Shown here piece after piece: positions 10,201 through 19,700 of a stretch of DNA of 64,000 bases. Made by a program: the position numbers and the translations under genes. Position 1 is the first letter of the stretch, and each line of letters starts with the position of its first letter. Source of the DNA: Aedes albopictus (lineage: Eukaryota > Arthropoda > Insecta > Diptera > Culicidae); assembly GCF_035046485.1 (NCBI RefSeq), contig NC_085138.1, forward strand, positions 272,161,694 to 272,225,693, in the 5' to 3' direction. Under the pieces are notes generated by a model. The model was not told the origin of the DNA. It did no database searches and was given only the letters and a program-made list of their open reading frames with translations.

Positions 10201-12371
10201 GATTGAGTTCTGTTCACTACTTCCAAAGTTAAGGATGTACGGTGCGACAAAACAATAATACCAGATTTTTATGATGGTTATTTGTGGTCAATTCTATAAA
10301 AATGTCCCCAAGTTTAAATGGCATCCTTAATTATACTACTTTCAATCATCGAACATCAGATACTCTGATAGGTATATCCTTTGATAAAGGCAACCTGAAA
10401 GTGGTCCTATTGTTTTGTCGTTTCGCATATCTGTAACTTTGGAAGTAGTGAACAGAACTCAATCAATTCAATACAAATCAAAATTCCCGTAAATTCATGT
10501 CGGTTGCCAGAATTTCAACTAAATCGGCTCACTAAAAATCGAGTATCATATCGTCAAATTTGGCTATTTTGTATAAAAAATGACAGATGGTCTTATTGTT
10601 TTGTCCGACACTGTATATATAACGCATAATTCGTGAACGAAACGTCCGATTCGCGTCGGCTTTATGACTGGGACTTGAAACGTTAAAAAACGCAGTAGGC
10701 ATGGCAAAGTTTTCCGGAGTTAGCTAGTTTAACATATGTTTGAAATATATCGACTACCAGTGATGCTAAATGCATTTGAACATCCAAACCTGGCAATTTA
10801 AACAAACACATTTCTTAATTTTATAATCAAGTGTCGATAATCTTTCAATTATATCGCTATACACACTACAAAAAACAAATCCGCGCCAAATCCGCGCGAG
10901 GGCCAAATTCCATGGGTAAATCCGCGCCAAATCCGCGAAAATCGCGAAATCCGCGCTGTTGTAACAACCCTGCACGTTGGAAAAATCTCGCTTTTTGTAA
11001 TCAGAGTCAGCGTGGTGCACGACTGACGGAAGGTTAAATGCATGTGCCAAGCCCTGACGATTGTTGCATTATTGCTTTAACTGTGTTTAGGAGCATATTT
11101 CTAATATATATTAGAGTTGGGTTCAATAGCAGAAGTTGAACGACGCCGTGGTGTTTTGTACACTTTGTAAAATGTTAATGACTGTGTGCTTTTCCTGCGT
11201 TTAGGTATCTTCAATTTGGGTGACTGTGCGACTTCTGACCTAATCGTGGAATCGATGGTACCATGCGGTGCCCTAATTTCGTGCGGGTTCAAATTTCGCT
11301 AACTGATAAGATTTAGAGAGCATAATCATAGAATTAATTGTGCAATTGCCCAAATTTCACTTTAGTAGCTATAACACCTGAGAAGTAAAATTTGGGGCAA
11401 TTCAACAATTAGTTCTACGATTGTGATCTCTAAATCTTATCAGTTAGCGAAATTTCTACCCGCGCGAAATTAGGGCACCCCACGGTACGGTTAATTCTCG
11501 ATTCTATTGTGCAACGAAGATACATGCTGACAATTATATGCAACTAAAGCGATACATTCACAACAAAAACCCTTCACACAAAAAGCATTACCGGAATGCT
11601 GGAGAGGTGATTAAATTCCCAATGTCTTTGAGATTTTTTTTCAAGCCTTACATACCTCGTCTTCTTTGCCGGATTCCGTCCCAGAAGTATCATTGTTATT
11701 CGCGGCCGTTTCAACTGATACGAAACTTGAGGGTTCTATGTCGCTTCCCAAGGTGTCGTGAGCCATAGAATCAGCCGCAGATTTCTTCTTCTTTTTCTTT
11801 CTTCGATCCGGAGAATTGGAACTAAGAGCATTCGGATCTTTAGAGAAGGTTATGATGGTATGCGGTTGTTTGTCGGGCTGATCGCCAAGGAAGATGTTTT
11901 TGTGGTACTGAAATAGTTAAGAAAACGTTGTGATGGTTGGAATTGCCAATAACCTGTAGAAAGAATATGGATATTTACCCCATTTTGCAGATTGTGCCTA
12001 AGCACCAGTCTATATCGAATGGGCATGTCGCGGCACAAATCAACGATATCCACATCCAGAATGTAATCCAATACGTTCAAGTCAATCATATGTTCAGCAA
12101 ATCTTCCGGATAGAGCTTCCAAGCCCCAGTGCTGCAGGAGGCGATTCATCGCGTCTATAGAAGACTCCGTAACTTCCGGAAGTCGCAACCCAGAACTTTT
12201 ACCTGCCGATAGCCGTCGTTTGCGATATCTGCTAGGACCGGCGCTGGATCAAAACAATGCATTTTAGTCAGGCAACGAAACACATTTCTAAAATCGAACT
12301 TACCTTGGTAATTCTCCCACATCTTGGAAGCAAATTTCCAAGGGTGGTTCCTCTTTGAATCCACTATGCAT
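1255..12371 (-). CDS. SAM-domain paralogue, minus strand, 3' end off-window
   Basis: Five coding exons can be built by alignment to the plus-strand paralogue: 12304-12371, 11979-12243, 11656-11907, 1425-1576 and 1255-1354, all with GT-AG borders. Exon 2 has exactly the same length (265 nt) as its partner, as do exons 4 (152 nt) and 5 (100 nt), and the phases match. Exon 1 starts MHSGFKEEPP. Exon 2 carries a SAM-like helical bundle with LLQHWGLEAL and ILDVDIVDLCR. Exon 3 is acidic to Ser-rich with a basic RRKKKKKK patch, a likely nuclear localisation signal. Exon 5 ends TRVTPDAPKE, where the partner continues into a YFFW exon that must lie beyond position 1. The intron between exons 3 and 4 is about 10 kb and holds a BEN-domain gene and many transposons. 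The biochemical function is unknown; a nuclear protein-protein interaction role is inferred only from the SAM domain and basic patch. Confidence 0.75.
2254..2259 (-). terminator. Poly(A) signal AATAAA for the BEN-domain gene
   Basis: A minus-strand AATAAA lies about 45 bases downstream of the BEN-domain stop codon at 2303-2305. The position fits a compact 3' UTR and supports this exon being a real transcript end. Confidence 0.5.
2303..3019 (-). CDS. BEN-domain protein, two exons
   Basis: Coding exons are 2497-3019 (the exon itself probably opens at 3032 after TTTCCAG) and 2303-2424, separated by a 72-bp GT-AG intron that restores the frame, giving 214 aa from the ATG at 3019. The N-terminal half is acidic and disordered (SSEDENVDESNDKEPDTSE). 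The C-terminal 90 residues fit a BEN domain: MEDLWPEGFAGRSVTG, a variable loop, then KIEYIRDRLLERR and IKAIHDCKQANKLM. BEN domains bind DNA or bridge chromatin factors. The gene sits in an intron of the minus-strand SAM paralogue, on the same strand. The acceptor before this exon is in phase 0, matching the end of SAM exon 3, so it could instead be an alternative terminal exon of that gene. The first exon of an independent BEN transcript was not found. Confidence 0.65.
   Translation of the reverse strand: MHQPQSFPSEAPVTNYALKPNDYSSEDENVDESNDKEPDTSEVEALRATGGELENAYINYSDEWTESNSRNAEHDNMLAQYFSPRLANMPIGFTDCAGYIPAFRLKMFSDMTNSDYLFVKSMMEDLWPEGFAGRSVTGRASNNASGRSGKATFPVPPEQSPKVPLETHKIEYIRGETLAVSAILSIETKLAVNYFYSVDRLLERRIILGDDRIKAIHDCKQANKLMARVIINWNHKSR
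3168..3341 (-). mobile_element. Degenerate tRNA-derived SINE
   Basis: It starts TTCTTCTTGGCTCTACG, continues through CAACTTAGTGCACTTTGA, and ends in a tRNA-like block with CTAACTGGA. It is a deleted, mutated copy of the SINE at 7105-7356, orientation the same: the tRNA-like promoter end is at high coordinates, so transcription would be minus. Confidence 0.6.
3706..3900. repeat. Near-perfect 90-bp-stem hairpin
   Basis: Arms 3706-3795 and 3811-3900 are reverse complements with only a few mismatches and a 15-base loop. Each arm runs from GAATATATGACGAAG through CGGTTCTTCAGATTTG to the loop-proximal GATTGGT/ACCAATC. If transcribed from either strand it would form a long double-stranded RNA. Confidence 0.9.
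4026..4686. mobile_element. TA-flanked MITE (Tc1/mariner-like)
   Basis: The termini read GGGTAACGGTCGAATTTTGG and, in complement, GGGTAACCAATATAATTTGG, so the TIR is about 25 bp with changes. TA duplications flank it at 4024-4025 and 4687-4688. There is no coding capacity. It lies between the arms of the 3.4-4.9 kb foldback and so inserted after or within it. Confidence 0.7.
4946..6051. other. No gene seen
   Basis: AT-rich DNA. The phrase GAGCGGCTATTGG or variants occurs several times between 5335 and 5580 (GTGAGCGGATATTGG, GAGCGGCTATTGGGTC, GAGCGGCTATTGGTAC) in both orientations, suggesting remains of a short inverted-repeat element. The ORFs here are short and lack domains. Confidence 0.4.
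6052..6458. mobile_element. MITE, copy 1 of CTGCCGTGAATCGC family
   Basis: The ends read CTGCCGTGAATCGCAAGTCA and its complement, flanked by TA. An internal near-repeat of the end (GCAAGTCAGTCTCATTACG) occurs mid-element. A second copy in the opposite orientation lies at about 28485-28908. Open reading frames in both copies (such as the phrase CNYISLWDNLAW) are parallel but short and interrupted, so no protein is called. Confidence 0.75.
6459..7104. other. No gene seen
   Basis: Anonymous intron sequence of moderately AT-rich composition; no domain-bearing ORF, no clear repeat boundary. Confidence 0.4.
7105..7356 (-). mobile_element. tRNA-derived SINE (Feilai-like)
   Basis: Read on the minus strand it begins with a tRNA-like RNA polymerase III promoter: an A-box-like block TAGCCCAGTGGTTAAGGC and a B box GGTTCGATTCCC, then a body with CTTCCACAGTTATTAATTG in the plus orientation, and ends in a (CTT/GAA)n tail at 7103-7116. 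It matches the general organisation of Aedes Feilai SINEs; the family name is from memory of that structure. Confidence 0.75.
9307..9590. repeat. Partial MITE related to the 9786-10613 element
   Basis: It begins CAGTGTCGGAAAAAAACAAT and continues with a phrase about the CAAAATGGCCAAGTTTGACG block that is shared, diverged, with the element at 9786. Its far end is not clear; the segment up to the TTAA element at 9591 mirrors interior parts of the later copy. Confidence 0.5.
9591..9705. mobile_element. Short TTAA MITE, intact copy
   Basis: It runs from TTAACCCTTGAGCGATCGCG to TTACGGAAGGTTAA, 115 bp. The same ends and interior (AATCTCGCTTTTTGTA) occur at 7872-7915 plus 10973-11037, where a hAT-like element interrupts it. 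Confidence 0.65.
9786..10613. mobile_element. TA-flanked MITE with long TIRs
   Basis: The outer ends read CAGTGTCGGACAATACAATA and, in complement, CAGTGTCGGACAAAACAATA. Homology between the arms extends about 80 bp, and TA flanks both sides (9784-9785 and 10614-10615). This end sequence is typical of Tc1/mariner-type MITEs. There is no transposase. Confidence 0.75.
11257..11489. mobile_element. Foldback MITE
   Basis: Long arms containing GGTGCCCTAATTTCG and CGCTAACTGATAAGATTTAG occur in both orientations around a centre near 11373. Outer flanks GGTACC and GGTAC also pair. There are no coding regions. Confidence 0.7.
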
Positions 12372-12854
12372 GTTTCGCGGGAAACTTCGATTTTCGAGGA
12401 TATTTTCACAGAAAACTGGAGTTTGTTTTAGATGGCGTCTTTCAGAGTGGTAACCAAAACAGCTTCTGAACAGTGTCGAAGCATGAACGAGCGCAAAACA
12501 AGTCAGTGCACTGCATGCAGAGCGAAGATGATTGATGATGGAGAATGATGACAGATCTCGCAGGCAGTGTTGCCACATTTTTATCTGTACCGAAGGCTCA
12601 AAAATCTTTTTCGGGAAGGCTCAAAAATAGAAATTCGGAAAATCTGTACCCAAGATCTGTACCTAAAATATGGAAGAAAATGCGTTAAATCCTTACTCAA
12701 GTGTGAAAAATGTTGATTATGGTAAACTGTTATCACCATTCGACTTAGTGAAACAAAAATGTTCAAAGAAATTGAGGAATAAATTGTTTAATATTGTTAC
12801 AAAATATTATAAAAATCAAATTTTGATAAATGGCGAAAAACATATCTAAAGGTA

Positions 12855-13068
12855 CACAGAAAAAAAAATGTTGTGTAATAGTACATCTGAACTGCTGCAA
12901 CCCGATCAATACATCGGTAGCATGAATATTACATCGGACGATGTACACATAAGAACAAAAGATTTTACCACAAAACGATGTAATCGTACATAGGAATCGT
13001 GATTACATTGATTATTTAGTACATCTGAATTAATTACATCGGGTGGGTTGCATTTATTTTTTGCTGTG
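12855..13068. mobile_element. Nested TA-flanked MITE
   Basis: Ends CACAGAAAAAAAAA and, in complement, CACAGCAAAAAATAAATGC, flanked by TA. The interior has repeated TACATCGG and TACATCTGAA words in both orientations. Confidence 0.65.
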
Positions 13069-13096
13069 TACAATCTGCAAAACAGAGGCTCTCTTT

Positions 13097-13263
13097 GGGC
13101 AGCATCCATTTATTACGTAACGCTGAAATCGTCATTTTTTGACCCCCCCTCCCCCATCCGTAATGCTTTTTTGTATGAAAGCCCTACAAATTTTGCATGG
13201 GCCGTAACGCTCGGCCAGACTCCCCCCTCCCCCTAAAGCGTTACGTAATTCGTGGACGGCGCC
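13097..13263. mobile_element. Nested MITE, TTACGTAACGCT family
   Basis: The arms read GGGCAGCATCCATTTATTAC and, in complement, GGCGCCGTCCACGAATTAC, both continuing into GTAACGCT, with C-rich runs inside (CCCCCCCTCCCCC and CCCCCCTCCCCC). This inverted-repeat type is very common in mosquito genomes. It is a relative of the element at 30329-30488. Confidence 0.75.
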
Positions 13264-13702
13264 TTGTTACGATTCTCTTTAAATTATTACGATGTAGATC
13301 GGAAAATGATGGTTAAATCTACCTTCTGACGCAAGAAGTAAATCAAAATTTATAAATACAAGCACGTTATAACAGGAAGAGAGGGGACTTCAGCTGATCC
13401 GAAACGTCTCGTAAAATGCCTCATTTCAAAAATCAGTTCTGTACCAATCTGTACCTTTATTTCTGAAAATCTGTAATCCGTACATGTGGCAACACTGCTC
13501 GCAGGCGAGAGGTAAACGAGTAGTGGTCGAAACATGCCGCTTGTCGCAGTCCGACTAATCGCTTTTCGACCTGGATCGGCGAGAGCTGTTCATCGCTTTT
13601 TGTTTTAGCTCACATTTCGCATCGTTGCTTCGGTGTCTCAAAATAAATAACGGTGCAAGGTAGTGGTAAAAGTTCAATTTTAGCGGAGTTTTATCCTTCA
13701 GG

Positions 13703-16700
13703 ATGCAAACCGAAATCAAGACGGAACCCGCGGACGATTGCTGGGATGATCCATTGCATATAAATAATTATCTAGATACTGGAGAACTGTCGCAGTATGA
13801 GTGCGTTTTACGCATTATCGCGCTGAGAAAATGTGATAAAATTTGGCTTTTGTTTCAGGGCTGGGCCTAGCCGATTCAGAATTCGATTGCCTTCAACCGA
13901 TACGAATAACGGGTTTCGGCTTCCGGATGTAACAGGCTCATCCAGGGATGCTACAAACCGCCTACTACAACAATGGGGGCTGGAAGCACTTTGCGAGAGG
14001 TTTACTGAACATTTAATTGATGTAAACGTTTTGGACTATATTTTGGATGTAGACATCGTTGATTTGTGCCGCGGTTTGCCGATTCGTTATAGACTAGTAT
14101 TGAGGCACAATCTACAGAACGGAGTAATGCAAACGGTTTGTATAAGCTAGGTAGTTTAATCTATAATATTATTTTCTTGGTTTCAGTACCACAGGCGGGT
14201 GATCATTACTGAGCAGTCAAAACAACCAACACAGAAATCGACCACTAAACGACCACAGACGAAGGATCACGAAACTCCAAATCGGAAAAAGAAGAAGCCC
14301 GCTGTTCCGGTAACACCGACGGTACCATGCCCTTCACAATCCGGCGTGGATCCTTCACAAATTGTGCGAGTTGAAGAGGATGTGGTGAGTGAAAAAGTGT
14401 GAGATATGCTATGCATATCATATTTGCACAGACAAACAGATGTCACATTGGTAAAATTTCCATCGACCACATTTTGACGGATAATTTCAAATCTTTATAG
14501 TCGGTCGGCGTTAAGTCAGTGATTTCGAGAAAATGTCTTGCAAGCCCTTGAAATTTCAAATCTCTGGTATTATATTTAGAAATACTATTATTCTTTTATG
14601 TAATGATTCATCTGTATCAAAGTTTAGGTTTAAATAATTCCTCAGCTTATCTTTACCTGCTTGAAAAATCGCTTAGTCCACTCTGACTGAACACCGACCA
14701 GTTGTGGCTTTTTTTATAATCAGCGGCGTGGGCAATGTTTTTCGTTGCATTTGACGTTTCACATCAGCGTTTTCTGTTCTGTACCACGTTATTGCACAAC
14801 GCAGTGTGTCGTGCAACATGTCCACTAGGTGGTGGTAGTAATTAGACGATGCATTTTCACGAAAATTGTTCTGTCAGACGTATGTACAATTTGTCTGTGA
14901 TATTACTGTACTAAGATCTGACCATCTTGGAAGCGTCTCAAAAAATTATATATATTTTTTTTCAGTCAATCCATGATATCTTGGCGAAAGAACCCAAATT
15001 TCGACAGTGTTTGAATGATCTGGAGCGAGGTTTGGTTCCGGAAATCATGGCGCTACGATTCATGAATCGAATCTTGACGGGTTACTTCTTTGAGGAACGA
15101 ATACTTGAACAATCCGAGTAGGTTATTACGTGTTAGAACCTAGTTCTTCTATTAGTTTAACTCAATTGCCATTGTGTCTCCACAGCTATCCAAGGAAAGA
15201 CGAAAAACATGCGCTGGCGCTGAAAATTCTCGAAACGTATCCCCAACTTGAAAGAACTCGTATCACTCCGGATGCTCCAAAAGAGGTTCGTTATTGTGGG
15301 TTTTTTATTCATATTTTTATGCTTATTCATTTGAATTGGTTCTTCTTCTTGGCGTAACGTCCCAACTGAGAAAAAGCCTGCTTATCAGCTTTGGGTTTCA
15401 TAAACACTTCTAGAGTTATTGACTGATTGCCAATGACCATTTTGCTGTGTATAGGGGAATTCGGGGCATAATGAACACCTTGTTTTTGTCGAAAATGTTG
15501 AATTTGACGTTAAATGACATTTTCTAGGAAAAGGTACAATTATCCGATAGCCAACTTTAGCAGGTTATATCTTCGGATTCAATGACCCGATTGCTGGGAA
15601 ATTTTTACCGTTTATGACTTATATAATTAGCTTCCTAAAACTTTTGACTTAACTTAAAATTGAAAACACGGGAAAAATAATATCGATTAGAATAGGTATA
15701 TTTCGATTCTATAACATTCCCCAGAAAACCATTCCCCAGAAAACCAATCCCCAGAATTCCATTCCCCAGAATGTACCATTCCCCAGAAAACCATTTCCCA
15801 GAAACCCCTTCCCCAGAATGTACCATTCCCCAGAAATCCATTCCCCAGAATGTACCATTCCCCAGAATTCCATTCCCCAGAATTCCATTCCCCAGAATGT
15901 ACCATTCCCCAGAAAAAAATAAAACTATTGCTTTAATTCTGAATGGTTTATATTATTAGCTAAAAATCAAATATTTATTCGTAAAAAATCACTGGAAGAA
16001 ACATCCTGCCAAAAATTCTTATTTGACAAGAAAAACTTCGGAAATAAGCATGATTTGCCTTTACAATTTAGGCTATTGGTATAATTATTGGCATCGCAAC
16101 TGCTTACTTTTTCAACATACATTTTTCCTTCTTTTCTGCATAGGCTGTTCTTTCGAATTGTACTTTTCAGTAAATTATCGGCATCAAAACTTCTTACATT
16201 TTCTACGTAGTTTTTTCCTTCTTTTCTGCATAGGCTATTCTTTCGAGTTAGGGGTAGTAGGGGCAATATGACCATACGGGGCAATATGAGCCACCCTGAA
16301 TTTGGCCTTATTATCAAGTTTTGTTCTGTTCAAAGCCTTAGGATCTTTTATAGAGTGCTTCAATCATGTCTCACTGTAAAAACCGTACCAAAATTCGATT
16401 CTGAAATGCAAATATTAATCAAAATGCAATTTTTTGCTACGAACGCAAAAATGTTATAAGATTTAATACTCCAAAATAAGCTTTTAACAGATAACTCCCT
16501 ACTGCCCAGGTAAATATTCCATTACAGTTTATACTCCTACTATTACTGAGCAGTTTGTGAACAAGTCTGCATTTTTTCGAAACTGAAATTACAATAAAAC
16601 ATGAATTTTCCGAAACTAGTCTCTACGGGGCAACGAGTGCTCCCTTACTGTGTCTCTCTTCGTCATTTCATCCTCAGAGTGTGAGGGATGGAACCAATGC

Positions 16701-19700
16701 CATCGATGCCATTCTTGGATTCATGCCTGTGATGAAAAATATGTGCCTACGTTGAACCAAATGTTGCGTTTGTAAAATGCGATGAAATCTGCTTATGTTT
16801 CTTTATTATTTTGAAACGAAAACAATCAAACTTGTATAAAATACACTAATTTGTTGTTAAATAATCATATTGTTCTATTTCTCATTTGTTACGAAACATT
16901 GTCCAAAAAAACAAGAGTTTTAAATGGTGGCTCATATTGCCCCGCCTGGTGGCTCATATTGCCCCGTATAGCTGGGAAACACATGAAAATCAATGGTTTT
17001 CAAAAGTATATCCCAACAATTAACAAAAAGTTTTTTTCATAATTTATCGACGCAATATGAAGGGAAACACTCCTAAGCATGGTTCAATTACATTAAAATA
17101 ATTATTTATTGAGTTTTTCTGTGCATTTAAGAACGATTTCCTTAGGTGGCCCATATTGCCCCGATCACCCCTACACTCATTTTTTCATTTATTTAGTTCA
17201 CATCAAATTCATGATAATACTGAATCAACAATTTGCCGCCATAATACTCGATTTGCAGCTGCAGCTCTCCATCCTCGGTCACGCCCAACACTCGCCAGAT
17301 CACGCTCCACCTGGTCCGCCCATCGTGCTCTCTGCGCTCCACGCCTCCTTGTACCAACCGGATGGTTAGCAAACACCAACTTTGCAGGGTTGTTGTCCGG
17401 CATTCTTGCAACATGCCCTGCCCACCGTATCCTTCCAGCTTTGGCCACTTTCTGGATACTGTGTTCGCCGTAAAGTGCAGCGAGCTCGTGGTTCATCCTT
17501 CTCCGCCACACACCGTTCTCCTGCACACCGCCGAAGATCGTCCTTAGCACCCGTCGCTCGAAAACTCCGAGTGCTTGCAGGTCCTCCTCGAGCATCGTCC
17601 ATGTCTCGTGTCCGTAGAGAACCACCGGTCTTATTAACGTCTTGTACATGGTACATTTGGTGCGGGGGTGAATCTTTTTTGACCGCAGTTTCTTCTGGAG
17701 CCCATAGTAGGCACGACTTCCACTGATGATGCGCCTTCGTATTTCACGGCTCACGTTATTGTCAGCCGTTAGCAAGGAACCGAGGTAGACGAATTCTTCT
17801 ACCACCTCGAAAGTATCCCCGTCTATCGTAACATTGCTGCCAAGGCTTGTCCTGTCTCGCTCAGTCCCACCTACCAGCATGTACTTTGTCTTAGCCGCAT
17901 TCACCACCAGTCCGACCTTTGCTGCTTCACGTTTCAGGCGGGTGTACTGTTCTGCCACCGTTCCAAATGTTCTGGCAATAATATCCATGTCATCCGCAAA
18001 ACAGACAAATTGGCTGGATTTCGTGAAGATCGTACCCCGGCTGTTGAGCCCGGCTCGTCGCATAACACCTTCCAGGGCGATGTTGAATAGTAGGCAGGAA
18101 AGTCCATCACCTTGTCGTAGTCCCCGTCGAGATTCAAATGAACTGGATAGTTCACCCGAAATCCTTACGCTGTTCTGCACACCGTCCATCGTTGCTCTTA
18201 TCAGTCTAGTCAGCTTCCCGGGAAAGCTGTTCTCGTCCATAATTTTCCATAGCTCTGTGCGGTCGATACTGTCGTATGCCGCTTTGAAGTCGATGAACAG
18301 GTGATGCGTTGGGACCTGGTATTCACGGCATTTCTGGAGGATTTGCCGTACGGTGAAGATCTGGTCCGTTGTCGACCGGCCGTCGATGAAACCGGCTTGG
18401 TAACTTCCCACGAACTCATTTACTTTAGGTGAAAGACGACGGAAGATGATCTGGGATAGCACTTTGTAGGCGGCATTCAAAACGGTGATCGCTCGAAAGT
18501 TCTCACACATTAACTTGTCGCCTTTCTTGTGGATGGGACAGATTATCCCTTCCTTCCACTCCTCCGGTAGCTGTTCGGTTTCCCAGATCTTGACTACTAA
18601 CTGGTGCAGACAGGTGGCCAACTTTTCCGGACCCATCTTGATGAGTTCTGCTGCGATACCGTCCTTACCAGCCGCTTTGTTGTTTTTGAGCTGGTGGATG
18701 GCATCCTTAACTTCCCTCAGCGTGGGAGTTGGTTCGTTCCCGTCCTCTGCTGCACCAACATAGTCATTTCCTCCGCTGCCTTGGTCCTCCGTGCCTACAT
18801 TGTCTTCGCCATTCAGGTGCTCGTCGAAGTGCTGCTTCCACCTTTCGATCACCTCACGTTTGTCCGTCAGGAGGCTCCCTTCCCTATCCCTGCATATTTC
18901 GGCTTGCGGCACGTAGCCTTTGCGGGATGCGTTGAGCTTCTGGTAGAACTTGCGTGTTTCCTGTGAACGGCACAGCAGTTCCATTTCCTCGCACTCCGCT
19001 TCTTCCAGGCGGCGCTTTTTCTCCCGGAAGAGACGGGTCTGCTGCTTCCGCTTCTGTCTGTATCGCTCCACATTCTGTCGGGTTCCATGCTGCAGCATTA
19101 CCGCCCGCGCTGCATCCTTCTCCTCCAGAACCGCTCTGCACTCCTCGTCGAACCAATCGTTTCGTCGACTCCGTTCTACGTACCCGATAGTGCTCTCGGC
19201 TGCGTTGTTGATGGCTGCTTTCATTGTACTCCAGCAGTCCTCTAGAGGGGCCACATCGAGCACTCCCTCGTCCGGCAACGCTGCCTCGAGATTCTGCGCG
19301 TATGCGGTGGCGACATCCGGTTGCTTCAGTCGCTCTAGATCGTACCGGGGCGGCCGCCGGTAATGTACGTTGTTAATAACGGAGAGTTTTGGGCGCAGTT
19401 TAATCATCACCAGGTAGTGATCGGAGTCGATATTAGCGCCACGATAGGTCCTGACGTCGATAATGTCGGAGAAGTGCCGTCCATCAATCAGAACGTGGTC
19501 GATTTGCGATTCCGTTTGTTGTGGTGATCTCCAGGTGTAACGATACGGGAGGCTGTGCTGGAAGAAGGTGCTACGAATGGCCATGTTCTTGGAGGCGGCG
19601 AAATCGATGAGGCGTAGGCCATTTTCGTTCGTCAGCTGGTGGGCGCTGAACTTTCCAATCGTCGGTCTGAATTCCTCCTCCTGGCCTACCTGAGCGTTTA

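Larger units (their letters stand above)
7916..10972. mobile_element. hAT-like non-autonomous element with GC-rich subterminal repeats
   Basis: The TIRs are CAGGGTTGTTAC and its exact complement GTAACAACCCTG. CACGTT abuts both sides (7910-7915 and 10973-10978), the recognisable core of a probable 8-bp duplication. Just inside each end are clusters of ATCCGCGCCAA and related words, five or more per end at 7943-8035 and 10873-10957, in an otherwise AT-rich element; such subterminal repeats are transposase-binding sites in hAT elements. There is no transposase ORF. The interior (8036-9306) holds anonymous sequence with GAATTCCT-like degenerate words, then nested MITEs. Confidence 0.7.
7872..11037. 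mobile_element. TTAA-flanked MITE, split by a hAT-like element
   Basis: The left part is 7872-7915 and the right part 10973-11037. They start TTAACCCTCAAGTGATCGCG and end ACGGAAGGTTAA, matching the uninterrupted sister at 9591-9705. TTAA ends suggest a piggyBac-type mobiliser. The element at 7916-10972 is inserted in the middle. Confidence 0.65.
12565..13497. mobile_element. hAT-like MITE with perfect 8-bp target duplication
   Basis: The ends are CAGTGTTGCCACAT and its complement with one change (ATGTGGCAACACTG), flanked by identical CTCGCAGG at 12557-12564 and 13498-13505. Eight-base duplication plus CAG...CTG ends is diagnostic of hAT. Inner arms also mirror (words such as TCTGTACC). Two later elements are nested at 12855-13068 and 13097-13263. 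Confidence 0.85.
12372..13702. promoter_or_regulatory. Shared promoter region of the divergent paralogues, expanded by transposons
   Basis: The start codons of the two SAM-type genes face away from each other across this interval. Removing the hAT-like element and one copy of its 8-bp duplication leaves about 390 bases, a normal length for a bidirectional promoter. I see no clear TATA box near either start; motifs were not otherwise resolvable. Boundaries of the 5' UTRs are unknown. Confidence 0.5.

Noticed and set aside
15713..15917. Repetitive proline-rich peptide ORF as a structural protein
   Set aside because: All frames of the minisatellite give repetitive peptides and there is no start, splice or signal context.
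17834..19363. Long plus-strand ORFs opposite the RTE reverse transcriptase
   Set aside because: Antisense shadows of a GC-richer coding region whose minus frame has all catalytic motifs.
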